Shown here: positions 1 through 13,700 of the stretch, piece by piece | How the letters are laid out: every line of letters begins with the position of its first letter | Position numbering within the stretch: the stretch's first letter is position 1 | Origin: Atrichornis clamosus | Taxonomy: Eukaryota; Chordata; Aves; Passeriformes; Menuridae | Direction: 5' to 3' | Assembly: GCA_013400975.1 (NCBI GenBank) | Contig: WBMZ01000239.1 | Location: 177,998-241,997, forward strand | Length of the DNA: 64,000 nt | Program-made: the position numbers and the translations under genes | Notes under the pieces: model-generated | Seen by the model: the letters and a program-made list of their open reading frames with translations, nothing else | The model's database searches: none | Told to the model about the DNA's origin: nothing

Positions 1-3000
1 TCTGAGTGACAGGGTGTGAGGAGCAAGAGCTTGGAGCAGGAAACTTTGTGGGGCTGAGAAGGAGCGACTCACATCTGTGTTCTTTTTCTTTCTCCACCAG
101 ACTCAGCAATGCCAGCTAAATCCTTTCATGCTGCCATGCCTTCCTCCAGCTTTCGCTCCCTGTAGGAGGGAACCATGCAGATAAATCTGTAGATGGTGAG
201 AACTGTGTTGTTGCAAAAGCAAGGTGGGAAATGCAATCTGCCCTGGGCAGTGCTTATATAAAGGAAATGCCAAGCATAATGAATGTGCCAGCTCCTGCTT
301 CTGCTGACTGCAAGGGCTGAAGAAGACTGAAGCGAACAGAGTGGAGGAGCTGAATGAAATTGTGGGGAGGAGAGGAAGTGTGGGAGGAGGTGGCTGGTGG
401 AGCAGTCTGTAGAGTCATGGAGAGGACAGGGGGCCCACCACTCACCGAGGGTGGAGTGTGCCCTGGGCATGGGAGTCACTTGCTGGGAGCCTGTGTGAGA
501 AATTCCCAGAGTCTGCAGTCATGGAAATTGTATACACACATAGCGGTGGGCAGGGAGAAGGAGCAAGCCAGATATGCAGATGTGTAAGGGATGGAAAGAA
601 ATGTCTTGGAAAACAGAAGGGGTAGAGGAGGCTCGGAACCATATTGGTTATTGTATGGTAGCATTTTAACTTTTTTTTCTAAAATACTGTACTCTGCAAT
701 GTTGCAAAAGGCATCTGGGTGCCTGGGATCTGCTTTGTGATAAGAAAAGCAGTATTTGGCACTCCATCAGTGGAAGCTGTGGCACAGTGAGACACATTTT
801 CCATCATCCCACTGCCAGGAGTAGTGATGACTCTAAGCACTACATGGACAAGTGAGGGATCACCTTGCCCTGCTGGTGAGGTACCCTGGAAAGGTGTAGG
901 AGGCTCTTCATTGGGCTTTCAGTCCAAAGAATTAAATGATCAAATAAGTTTATATGTGTTTATATAAATTGATTGGGCTCTTTTGAGAGTCTTGTTAATT
1001 TTCCAGACCTAACACCCTGCAGCTGTGCAGTAATCAATTTTGTATTTTCAACTTGCAGAGCAATTTTTAGAAAATAATCTGTGTCACACTTCTCTGCTTT
1101 CTGCAACTGTCTTCAAACAGCAGAGGTCAAGCAGTCCTTACAGTACTGATAATCTGCTTTTATCCCTGCTATTTTTTTTTAAAGAACTTTTTGCTTAGGC
1201 TACTTGTTTCAAATAGCCCAGTTTGAATCCCTGCAGTGGAGCTATTGTTTAATTGCATTCCTGGGATTTAATTCTTCCTAAGGCATCTTGTCTATGCTGC
1301 ACGTCTGCAACAGGCAGCAGCACTGTGTGAATTTGCACCTCTTTGGAGTGCCAGGGCTGGGGCAGTTCCTGTTTTCCAGGCAGGAGATAAGGGCCAGCAA
1401 AACTGAACTGAAAAAGAAAAACAGCTAGGAAAAGCATTTTTAAAATGTAGTGCAAATATATCATGGCTTGGATTGTGCTAATTCTTTGTATATTCTTAAA
1501 ACACGTTCATCTTAACTTGAAAACAAAATTGTAAGCTAACTGACAGTGGGTCCCACAGATTGTATCCCAATTGTTTTTTCCCTTTACCAATCCATGTCCA
1601 GTCCTTTATAGGCTAGGAAACTAAGCTGAGACTGAATTTAGCATTAATTATCTTTAACGTGGTCGGCAAACAAGTCTGAATAAAGTCTTTTTCTTTATTT
1701 TTTAAAATTTTGAGTCTATATGATGAGTTGCAATAACAGTATTATTTTGAGATACTTAGACATGACTTTCATCTTTAGCTTTTTATCCATTTATTATTGC
1801 TAACATCTTCACATGCATGCTTATATTCATTATTGAGTTACAAATATATTAGGTAGCTCTGGTGAAAAATATAACTAATACATTTCAGCATTGGGCATTT
1901 GCCCTTAGTTTCTCTCAATTAATTCTAGCTGTTCAGTCTGCAAAATGGTACTGAAAAACAGCATCAAATCTTGCTTGTGACAGATTGCCAGATTACTTTT
2001 TTTTTAACAAAGCCAGACTGAATATTAAAAATGTGTTGGAGAAAATACATTTATATAATAAATTATACAGTCCATGCATGGGGTAATGGCAATGCAATAA
2101 ATTACGTTGTTTCTGTAAGTATTGGATAAGCTGCATCCAATTTAAATGTCTGGCTGCATCACTGTCATGCTGGTCAGGAACTCACTGGGGGCCTTTTTAA
2201 CATTCCTGCACCCATAAGTCATGGAGTTAAAATCCTTCTTTGCCTTCAAATACACAATTTCTCTGAGTTATGCAGGCTGACATCTGTGACTTGCTGCCTG
2301 CAGTCTAGCTGAGATCTCTCAGTCAAGTACAAAATGCATGTTTGTACCCCTTAGAGCAGCCAGTTTTCTCGCTGCTGAGTGATGCAGATAATGTAGGTCT
2401 GGCTCGTGTGAGGGATGTGGTCATCCTGTTGGTGTGCCAGCATCCCCAGCGCCACACGTTGATGCAAATTTACTGTGGGGGTTTTTTGTTGAATTTTTCT
2501 TTTTTTTTTTAGACCAAGGTAGCAGAGAATTGCCAAGCGTTGTACTAGCACAGGTAAGCAACGTCAGTGCTCTGAGGGGATGATCCAGATAGCCCTGCTT
2601 TCTCAGGGCACCAGCAGGACTTCCTTTCAGCATCATCTTGCTCGTATCCCTAACTAAAGTGATCATGTAATGATGGCCTGGCTTTCCCCAGGAACAGGAG
2701 GAACACAGAAACTTGCTCTTGAAGGATATGAGTCTAGAGTGGCTGTTTTCCCAAAACCAAGCACATTTAGTAGCACATTTAGTGTACTTAGGGCTTCCCC
2801 CACTCTATGCAGTATCAGCTCCTAACCTGTAACACACTGTCCAGGTGGATTTATCTGGCTGATCAGTCAGCACGGTTTAACCCCTCTGTTGCTGATTTTA
2901 GCTGACATTTGGAAGGAGGGAGCGTCTTAGAAGAGATACAGAGGAATGGTCAGGCTGCTAATCTATTCTCCTCATTTGAAATTTTATCTCAAGAATTACA

Positions 3001-6000
3001 GGGCATGACCATGTCAGAAGGGGAAGGTTTCTGGCCTCTGGATGAACCAGGGTGGTGCAGTGTCATCTGCCTCAGAGACAGACAGGCTGGGGACTGTGTG
3101 CCAGGCCATGCATGGACAGGAGAAGGGCTTCAAGTTCCCTTGCTCTCTCCCTGCTGGTGGAACAGCATCAGCTCTTTGTTTTCCTCCTTAAGTTGCCAAT
3201 GCACATGTGAGAGAAGATATTTGACTCCCAGATGCCCAAAGAGCTATTTGACATCTGCGTTGGGTGCAGGGTAGCCAGCTCACTGGAGACGTTCCCTGAC
3301 CCAGTTTCAGCCTGGGGCTGACTTTAGGATGGAGCTCTCTTAGCTCCCAGTACTCCTCTAAGTTTGGTGTCCTTTTGAACTTACTCCCTGCGGCAATTAA
3401 GGAAGTAAGGACTCCTAACTGGATCCCATATATGGGAAGCTGGCAGGTTTAAAAAATTGAAAATACAGTGGGAAGTAATCTGTGTTTCTCTCTAGAACTA
3501 GGTAACACCTCTTGAGTGTAGACTGCATGCATTGCACTGTTTATAAAACATCCTGAGGCCAAGAATATGACTTGGTTTTATTTCTTTAGGCATCCGTTAT
3601 GTTTAGTCAAATTAAAGGAGGGAGGAGGAATGCACTCCAAGAAAATGCATGAGCAAAGTTAGACAGAAAGTTAAAGAAAATTTACTACTCTACAGTGGAA
3701 TGATTCCCTCTGAGTTATTTCCACAGTTCTCATTATAGAGCAGTTGGATAGCAAAGTTAGGAGAGATTGTGCAGCTGAATTATGAGTGTTGCTGCATGAA
3801 GGAACTTCACCTGCTTTGTGTGAGCTGTAAAAGAAAATTGATAGTGACATTTTAAAAGACTTCAAAATATGGGTAGCTTAACAGAGTGGTCTGGTAGGTG
3901 CTGCTTTTGCACAATTGAATAGTACGAGAGCTGGTCTATAGCAAATTTAGAGATTTTTCATTTTTGTAGAGCTAGAGAGAGGCTTCAGATTTGCTATTAT
4001 AAACTATGAACTAAAATAGTAAGTTTGAATTAAAATGTTTTAATGATTTCCTTTTTGAGTTCTTTTGAAATCCATACCTCCCTATGAAGCAGTTGGATTT
4101 CATGGAATCAGCATTCTTCAACAGAAAGAAAGAAAAATCAGTGGTTTTTGTTAAAACACAAACTTGCAGAAAAAGAACCAGTTTCAAAACTGTGAGGATG
4201 GGTCACCTAGCTGTATTAGGTTTAAGGCTCATTAAGTTAGTGGCCTTTACAAGCAGGAAGGGTACAAGAGTCCCAGAGGGTACTGTGAGCAAGCCTGTGT
4301 ATTTACAACACATCCCATGCTCCCATGGCAACTGCTGAAGGATATGAATTTATCCTGGGGCAGATCGGGTACCTCAGCTCGTCCTGTCATGGAGGGAACA
4401 CGTAACCACCTCAGGTTTACCACGAGGCAGAAGTATTCAGCAGCAGTCAGCTTGGGTACAGTAAATCAGAGCCTTAGTTTACTCCTGAGGATTTGCTGAT
4501 TTATCCATATGCTAAAATAATTTGGATTTAAATTTTTAACTTATTTTCTATGAGTTCCTTTGCTTTTAATATCTCCTATCGGTGCCTAGATAATTTCTGT
4601 GCCTTGTCACCTATTATATGGATTTAGCAATTCCCTGGTCATGTCCTGGACCTTTTTTCTGATGACTGTTGTTTTTCCTGTGGTCACCTAAAGAAACAAG
4701 GCTTATGCAGTCATGGTGTTCTCATCCCTGTCCTGTTTTGAAAACATGAGTGTGAAAGATGAGAAAGGAGGATACTCTCCCTGTTTCCAGAATGAGGCAG
4801 TAGAAAATGTTTATCTAGTCCTTTGTTTCTGTAATTTCTTAGTTTCTGTGGCTACAAGTCATGTAATTCACGCTATTTTCAGTGCTGCAGTGGTCTCTGT
4901 ACAAGAGCTGATCTTATATCCCACATGGATGACAATGCAGCAAGTGGAAAGCTGGGTTTCAGAGTGTAATTCCAAATTTGTTGAACTCTCAAAAGTTTTA
5001 ATTTGGCTTCATGTTATTTGCAGAATTTTTTTTGTGTAGTTTAATTGAGCAGTCAGTGTGAATTTTGTGGTGTTCGTGCGTATGCAAGGGAGAGGGAGAT
5101 TTTGTAAGTGTTCAGTGTTCACATGGACATAAACAGGTGGGTTTCCAGCAGAGACATTTGCATTTGAAAACCTGCTCTAAACGGGCTGGGCTTTCCCAGG
5201 AGAAGCAGCACCAACAGTGAAACACAGCGATCGATCAGCATAGAATTGTGTGAGCATTTGATGGGCAAAATGTTGTGGTATAAAGACAGGGCGCAAGAAT
5301 AAGCTCTTTGTGGCTTTGTTTCATTCCTGAAAACTGTGACTGAGACGCTTTTATCATTTTAAAAAAATTAATCAGCCACATTTTGTCCAACTTGGAAAAC
5401 ATCACAAGATCCTTTGCAACACTCTAAGTGCCATTTCTTTAGTCAGATTTTGATACCAAAAAAAAGAAATCATTTTTCATTTGTCTGCTTATATTTCCTC
5501 AACTCTAAAAGTAAAGTAATATCTGAGCCAGTCCTTTCAGTCACAGAGCTGGAAGCGTGTAATTTAGTGTACATAACGATAAACTCTTTCTTTCAAGCAG
5601 CTTGCATGCACTGTTTTCTTTCTTTCCTAATTTTAACAGAGGAAAACATTTCCTTACTTATCACAGCACTTCTGTTACATGCCTCGTTTTTCAGGCTAAG
5701 TTCCTTATGGTATTTAGCGCTTATTTTAGTTCTTAATCAAATGAGCTGTCCAGAAAATTCATCTGAAAAAACGTATATAATAGATGTTCAAATCCACACC
5801 AATGGGGACACCCAGTGGAGATGCTCTGAGTTGCCCAACATTACACTGGAAAGGGGCCAGCAGGAGTGGCTCATCAGGGAGATGACTGCGAGTGTTTTTA
5901 ACTACAGCAACTCCAAGAGAACTCTCTTTGGTTTACCTGCCTGCTGCTGAGGGCTCCCTCGAAGCATCCTGCCCTTGCTGCCCTTGCACAAGTCGGTGCT

Positions 6001-7566
6001 CACCGTCGTGGTGGTGCTGATGCACCATGAGTGGTGTGCAAGCTCCCGATTCCTCAGCGTCTGTTGTTTAACATAACTGGGAATAAGCTGCAATTGCTGG
6101 CAAATGGAAAAGTTTCTCTCTTGCCATTGCAGCAGCTGCCATGTTCATCTATTAGCCCTGTAGATATTTAAGAGATTAGATATTGAGATGTACTTGGAAG
6201 GAGTTGTGCGAAGGTTAAGTGAAGGACCATGTCTGCTTGTAGCTGTAGGGCATAGGAGAGCACTTCTCTGAATTGGACCCTGCTCTGTAGCATGGGACAT
6301 GCTCCAGTCTCTACAGACAGCAACTCAAGTAACCACTAACTTTTTCCAGTCTGCAGTGGAAGTCCTAGTCCTCCTCTGGTGGGCCTGTAAGTGTAGCCTT
6401 GGGAGAGACCACAGTGAGGACAGCAGCCCAGACTGCCTTCACTGGTGAACTTGGTTAGGGAGAGGGGTGCTGGGCCTGCCACTGACTTTGTTCATCCCTG
6501 GGACACTACACCTCTGTCAGAGAGCAGAATATGGATTCCAGGTTGTTTATTTGTATGTGCTATGAAAGCTCTGCTTGGAGTGAGACAAGCAGAAGACCCA
6601 AAAGAAGGCAGGTGGCCAGGCAGCATTACTGCACACATGCTCCAGGAACTGCACGCAAATGGAGCTTGCTTTAATTGCTGGGAACATGGTCATGGCTGGT
6701 TGTTTTACTTCTAGTTCACTCAGAAAGCAAGCATTAACCTTTCCTGTGATGGGGCAGCATCAGGCAGATGGGTTCTGGTGTGCCTTCTGGCATGCACTAG
6801 CTGTGGAACACGGGATTATCTGGGGTTTTGTCTTTCTAAGTAGCAGGGGAGGCAAAGAAAGGAATGCCTACCATCATGAAGAAGGAAGGATAATTTCTGT
6901 GTCTTTGTTTTGATGCAGTCTATTCTGACATAGAGTGAAATTTATAGCCTACTGGTTTTCCCATTGTTTGGGAAAGAGGAAACATATTAATTATAATTCT
7001 GCACCAGAGCCACCAGACAGCTGGGAGAGACAGTGATTTTGACTTAGACCATCACAAATTGGACAGCAGAATTTTTATTAGATATAGCAGAGTATTGTTT
7101 GTGTTTAATTCAAATTTCAGAATATTTTCTCCATGGCAAATTAAAGCTGCAAATTAAGTATGAATTCCTGTCTCGGGGGTACCCAGTATGGCCTGCTGAC
7201 CCTCTGTGCCTTCTCACAAAAGGAGACTAATAGTAAATGAGAGACAGGCTAATTTTATTTGTTGGTATTCCTGTGTTGGGCTTAATAACTGCTGTAGGGA
7301 CAGCAGTTTTTGCCACAGAATTAAAGAGTGGGCGATTTCATAACCAGTGCTTGAATTCAGATGGCTTAGTGAGACCCTATTCCTGCTTCAGGTGGCTCAG
7401 AGACTCAGCAGAGCTGACTGGAGGCAGTCATTGTAAATAGCCACCAGTGACTGTCCTGGTCCAGGCCAGAGGTCCCTACCTGGCAGCGGTTGGGAGCAGA
7501 TGCCAACAGAAGGAATATTCTAGCAGACTTCACAGACTAAATATTTCTTGCATCTTGTCCTTGCAG
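1..7566 (+). other. SUFU: SUFU intron 3 (3' part)
   Basis: This stretch precedes the first recognisable SUFU exon. I looked for exon 3, which should encode the segment ending in Arg-Tyr-Val-Phe-Gln-Ser, and did not find it, so this is the downstream part of intron 3. It ends in a pyrimidine-poor but acceptable acceptor, with AG at 7565-7566. Open frames here (for example 5414-5950, opening with TTG rather than ATG) resemble nothing I know and have no splice or homology support. An AT-rich block at about 1640-2180, containing the palindrome CCATGCATGG (2072-2081), could be a conserved noncoding element. A short 12-base direct repeat lies near 2761-2785. Nothing else stands out. Confidence 0.85.
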
Positions 7567-7709
7567 AAAACACCTTTTGCAGTGGTGACCATGTGTCGTG
7601 GCACAGCCCTTTGGACAACAGTGAATCCAGAATCCAGCATATGTTACTGACAGAAGATCCCCAGATGCAGCCGGTGCAGACTCCTTTTGGGGTCGTTACT
7701 TTCCTACAG
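7567..7709 (+). CDS. SUFU: SUFU exon 4
   Basis: The 143-bp exon begins with the last two bases of a Glu codon (the first base comes from exon 3) and ends on a codon boundary at Gln199, followed by GTATGT. It encodes ENTFCSGDHVSWH and onward to GVVTFLQ, which reads as human SUFU residues 152-199. It belongs to the N-terminal lobe. In human numbering it carries Asp159 and Glu181, two residues reported at the GLI-peptide interface between the two lobes; both are present here. The exon length equals the human exon 4 length as I recall it. The acceptor AG is at 7565-7566. Confidence 0.97.
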
Positions 7710-10700
7710 GTATGTCCCAGCCACGGTGGCTCTGACTGCCACCTCCTGGGCATGGGATGCAGCTGACATTGCATTTAGCTGTGATAACTCAGGTGTTTAT
7801 TATCCTGTCTTCAAATTCAAATGTGAGCGTAGGAAAAAGTGTTGAAAGAAATACTATTAAAAGCTAATGTAAAGATAAATTAAAATAAATTCTTTGGTAA
7901 TATCAGTAAGTGATCCACTGGTTTGAGTGCCAGGGAGAGAAGAGTTTGGAGCAGGACTTGGAGCTGTTTTAGCAGTACTTAATGGCAGAAATGTAGTTTG
8001 CTGCTCTGACACAAAGATTCTTTAGAGGCTGAGTTTTCCTGTATTGATCTACTGTTTAAGAAAGGTTCAGGTTTGCTCTGCAAAAGAAGCATTTTAAAAA
8101 ATCCCTTGTGATTTAACCCTGCTGTTCAGTGTGCAGAGCTTCTGTGGACAAACAGGTTTACTTGCTTTCCCAAAGTCCTTCTCAGTGATGCCTCTTAGAT
8201 ATGGGCTGCTTTGGATATTTTTAAATTGCATATTGAGTTAATAACCTCAGTGGAAGAGCTGGCATAGTTTATGCCAACTGCTGAATTCTCCATGCTCCAT
8301 GGAAAAGCTTCCATCCTGTGGGAAAACGCAATTGTCTGTATTTTACAATTTAAGCTTCTAGTTGCTCCCATTTGTTTTGGGCTGTAGTTGAAACATGTAA
8401 AGGGAAGTTCTGCTACCATAAACCTGCACAAGGCAATGGCTGTGCAAGGGCAGACAATTTTCTGAGGTGCCCAAAAGTCTGCATTTTAGCAAAAAAAAAG
8501 AGGTGGGTGTGGGATTAATTAGTGAAAGGTGAGTTGTGGGACTAGAAGGGAAGCAGAGAGCCAAGCTAAGCAGGGTAGTTCCTGGCTGACTCTCCAGTTA
8601 GTGCTTCATTAGTCCTCCTCTCTTCTTTAGTACCCAGCTGTCCTGGATCAAAGAGCAGTCAAGCTGCTGCATCCTGAGGCCCTTGGCCTCTAATCTTCCA
8701 CAACACATACAGTTGACTTGGTTCTCCCCTTTGTTTGATGCTTGTTGTTATGGAGTTTTTTTGACCCATGAAGATAAATGATTGCAAAAAGCAGAGAATG
8801 AACACAAAATAACTTCCTGTTTAGAGTTGTGCTGTTTGTATGTAATTAGTGAGTGAAGGCCCAGGGAGGGGTGTCCTGAAGGAAGAGTGATTCAGGCTGT
8901 TGATGGAGGAAGCCTGGAAGATGGGTGGGGATGAAGTGTGTGTCAAAGGGCTGGGTCCTGAGAAAGTGAGCTCTGCAAGGGGCAGGGGAGGCAGGGTGTG
9001 CAGAACTGGGTAGGTGCTGACATGAAGGTTTTCCATGCAGATCTCTATCAGGCATATCCTGCACTTCAGAACTGCTTGCTGCTCTTCAGAACTTAGTTTT
9101 CAGTTTTCCAATTTTCTGATAAAACATCAGTTGAACAGATTTTAATCAAAAATTCAGTGGTGTTGGAAAATACTAGAGTATTGAGGAAGAAAATAGAAGG
9201 CCATGGCTAAAATTATTTTTCATCTTGGAGTGAATCATTGTGCTCAAAGGCACAAGCCAGTGGTTGATACAGCAGGATGAAACTGCCTTCCACTATCAGC
9301 TGAAGGGTGTTTCACCCCTTCATTTGAAGTGGCTGATCTCAGCTGCGTTGAGAGAGACATCTGGTATTGCTCAGTGTGGCAGCTCCTATCCTGAAAAGCA
9401 AACACATCCTGCCTTATACAGGAAGGCAGAAGTCTGCAGTTGCCTACAGTGGCAAGTGGATTATGTGGTGTGTAAGCAGCTTTACTTTATGGTGCTGGGT
9501 AGGATGTAACCGGTCAGCAAACTGAGTTGGTCAAGGATTTTACGAGCACCAAAACAATCCCTTGTGGCAGCAAGCCCCTTGCCTGGTTGAGATTGCTCAT
9601 GCAGTATTGCATTTGCCCCTGGCAATCGGCTGACAGAGCAGTGTTTGCATGTGCTCAGACCCTAACCTGTCTTGCTCAGTCCTGTCTTGTGTGGACTAGA
9701 TTGAAAAGTCAGAGCAGACTGGTGTATAAACCCTGATTTGTCACCAGACCCTCCTCATAGCTAAATTCATACACACTGTACAAGATTAAATGTTATGTCA
9801 CCAGGCTGCTGCACATGGTAAGTGTAGAGAGAGAGCACAAGGACCTGCAGAATCCCACTGTTGTCTTTGGCTGCACTTGTCCTAGCTCATCTAGTTAGAT
9901 TAAAGAAATGGTGCTTCTCTGTATCTGCACTGTTTGATCCAGCACCACGTGGCACATTTTCTCTACAGTTCTTGCATGGTTTCCATCCAGTCCGGTATCT
10001 CTGGTTTTGTTTATTGCAGATTGTTGGGGTTTGCACTGAGGAACTGCATGCAGCTCAGCAGTGGAACGGTCAAGGGATCTTGGAACTGCTCCGGACTGTC
10101 CCAGTGTAAGTGGTCATATAGCCCATATAGGGGAGCATTTCCATAGAGAGCAATTCATTGTTTATTTTTATTAACAGTCTTTAACTTGTTGATGGAACTT
10201 ATTTAATCTGTTCTGTAGCAAGAGATGGGAATTCACTGCAAATCTGTTCTCACGCACAGACACTTAGATGGCAAATTAATGCATGTGGAAGTCCACATGT
10301 TCAGGGTGAAACAAAATGAGGTCTTGAAAGCTTAATTTCCTCCCTCTTTTGCCTGCAGGGTTTTCTCATTGGTTCTTCCTAAGAGAGCTGGAATAACTGA
10401 TCTGGTGACCTTGCTGTGTAGTTTAAAAGAAAGGAAGGAGAGGGTCTGACTTAATAAAACTTGGGTACTGTCTGAAAGTGAGAAAGTCACTCTCAAATTG
10501 GCCCCACACTTGGTGGGCCATTTGCAAAAGGAGGAGTGTTCATGCAAGTGAAGTTCATTGTTTTATCATGGGAGAAACAACAAAGATGTTGTTGGGCAGA
10601 GGAAAAGATGGGTTTTAAATGGTAAATGAGATGTTGAGGCTTTATTTGCTGCCAGGGCTGCAACTAAATCCTTTTTACTTGCAGATGTTTTGCTTAAACA

Positions 10701-13700
10701 TTTTTAAAATCAGTGGAAGTTATTGCCTTGTGATTATAGCTCAAAAGATTTATTTTTAAAGCAAAATAGTTCTGAATATGTGTTTCTGGGCACAATAGTA
10801 CGCTCTCTAGTGTCACTACAGCCTTGAATTGATTGATTATTTAGAAGAGCTGAACTTCTTAAATTTGAACTTTCCCTTTGAGGCCCAAGTGTAGATAATT
10901 CATGCAAATGTCCTAGAATAGAGTGAATTTGTCTAGCTGCAAGTTTTCTTTCTGGGTCTCTGAGACAATAAACACTGCCTGCGGCTCCCTTGGCTCCTTT
11001 AAGTCAGTACAGATACAGCACCCCTCTCCTCAGTCTGTTCTCTTGCTGGTTTTTGGCTTTTGTGCTATGGTACAAGCACCTTTCCAAGGAAAAAATCAGA
11101 CACAAATGTGCATGATTTGAAGGCAAAGCTGCAAATGACTAAGGCATTGATGTGGAATGAGGGTAAAAGTCTCTTGCATCCCAGTGAGGAACTGAAGCAG
11201 GTCACACCTCTGCAGTTAATAATGCACAGCTTCCAAAGTGATGTGAAAAAAAGAATGGCTATTGATGCATCTGAAAACCTGTAAAATATTAACTTTTTTT
11301 GCTCCCACTCTTAAGTGTTTTAAGAGACTAACACAGACTAGGCCAGAGGAGGGGGCTTTTGACTGCAATAACAAAGTGTCTCATGAAAAAAAAAGAATTT
11401 TTTTTATGGCAGTGCAAAAGACTTCAGTTTTTACTTCAAATGAAAAGCACCATCTAAGGCTGACTTCTGCAGTCTGGCTGCACTGTGACCCAAAGGGAAG
11501 TCTCTGAGTATTTCATCTTCACACTAATCTGTTTTCCATCACCTTTGTTGGGAAACACCTTGAGACTTCCAACTTTTATTGCTAATGATGACAAAGATTT
11601 CCCTGATCCATCTGAGTACTTGGCTATTAAGTACCACCCGAGCAAAATATCTATTATGAGGGTATTTATCAGGGCAATAAGCTCTTCATGGTACTGAACA
11701 TGACTGCCAGTCTTAGTTACCTATTACCAGGTTTAGTTACCTATAAGATTAAAACCCATCTCAGTCTAGTGTGAGCAAGTGGGCCTGGACAGGGGCTGAC
11801 AGCCTGTGTCAGTACTGACTACTCTGCAAGTCTGGGTGGTGCCAGACAGTGAGCAGATTAACTCCTAGGTCATGGAGGGCTTTGATTATTTATTTATTTG
11901 GGAAATGAAAGGAGCAAATGCGTGCTGTGCGATGAATACACCGCAGAGAGGGGTTTCTAGGCTTGTTTTAAACTCTTATCTTGTGCTTCCTTCCAGTACA
12001 GTTGCAGTCTGAGGACCCTGTTGGGGAGTTCTAACTAAAGGGCTTGTTTGGTTCATTACCTGTCTTTCTTTGTAGAGCTGGAGGCCCCTGGTTGATAACA
12101 GACATGAGAAGAGGAGAGACAATATTTGAGATTGACCCACATCTGCAAGTATGTCTTTAGTTTATAAAATGTCATGTCTCTTATAGCAGCCAGGGAGAAT
12201 TGGTGTAATGTTATACAACAGTTCTATTATTTTCTGTAAAGGTGCTTTGATCTTCTCAATGTTTGCAATAATCCTGGAAAAGTCTTAGAAACTCTTTGCC
12301 TTCTCAGAGGTGGTTCAAGAGGGTACATGTCCAGCCCCAGGTGAATGGCAGCTCTAGGAAGAAAGTTAGAGAAGGGAGACCAGGAAAACAGAATCTCCTG
12401 TACAAGACAAATTGGTAAGATTTGGACTGGGTGTTTTAGAAAGGAGGAAAAAAGAAGATGAAAGAACATAGAACAATCTGAGATTTAGAAATGATACATC
12501 AGGAAATTCCTCTTTTGTTTTATATGCAAGCATAAGGAGATATAACATGTAGAAAACTGAAAACCAACTATTTTTTCACAGCAAACGTGACAGTGTAGCT
12601 CATTCCTGTAGGATGTCACTTGGGGCCAAGTAGTTAGTGTGGACTGAGAAATAATGGGACTCAAAAGTATCACAAGAAGATATTAATAATCCACGCAGGA
12701 AGGTATATTAAACCTTCTTCAGAGTTCAAGTTAATTTCTGAAATTTAAAGATAAGAATAGTACCTCTATGGAGCAGTTACTGTCCTATGCACTTCTGATC
12801 CATGCATTTGGGAGACAGTTCTCCATCCCTTCAGCAGAGCTGTGGTACTGGAGTACATGGGTCCCCAGCAAATCCAGTGTGGTGCTGGCCATGTTTCAGA
12901 GAATCACTGAGTGTTTGCCTTTAACAGAGAACTCATGGCTCAGCCTGGTAGGGCACGTGCAAATGTGCACGTTTTGTACAAGCGCTTACTTATGGTCTGC
13001 ATGTCTGCATCTGATTACTCTCAGTTGCCTCACAGCATCTCTTGCTTTGAAAGCTTTAGAACAAAACCAAATTCTACTTTTACTGGTTTTAAGGATTTGT
13101 TCGTCTAAAATAACCCCAGTCTGAGAAACACAAAAAAAAATGTTCTGCAAATGTTCCACAATGTGGGAGCTAATACAACTGCAAGTCCCATAAAGTTTTT
13201 AGGCTTTCCAGAACTTTGCCCTCTCCCCTCCTGGAAGTGTTTCTGTTGTCTGCACACTGGTGGTTCCTAATGATAACAGGGTTTTCTTCCATTTACTGTA
13301 AATGAAAAATAGCTGAGCTTACTGGAATCTGAGTCAGCCAAGGCAAGTAAAGGCAAATAAAAGAGTACCTCTGCCTCACCAGTGTGTCCTGCTGCTGAAA
13401 GCTGCTATGTCTGTGGTCCTTCCGGACTTCCTCACATTGAACACATTCCTGTTTCTGTTCTTTCTTGCCCTTGCAGAAGTGCAGGTGTGTGTGTGCACAG
13501 CTCCCTCCTGCTCTGCTGTCTCAGCCCCCCGGTGATTCAGAGGGCAAAACCCACTGCTGAATCCCGCACAGAGCCTCTGCTGGGCGCAGGGAGCAAGGCT
13601 GTGCCAGGCTGGCTTCAGCCGTGTCATGTGCCTCCTGCTCTAATTAGTGGGGAAAGGATAAAGTGTCATTTTCTCGATGTTGGTACAGGGTGTGTGAGAC

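Noticed and set aside
1210..1240. TTTGAATCC resembling a tRNA B box
   Set aside because: There is no matching A box and no cloverleaf around it.
5414..5950. 178-codon plus-strand open frame in intron 3
   Set aside because: It starts with TTG, is rich in Leu/Phe/Ser as expected from AT-rich DNA, resembles no known protein and has no splice-site context.
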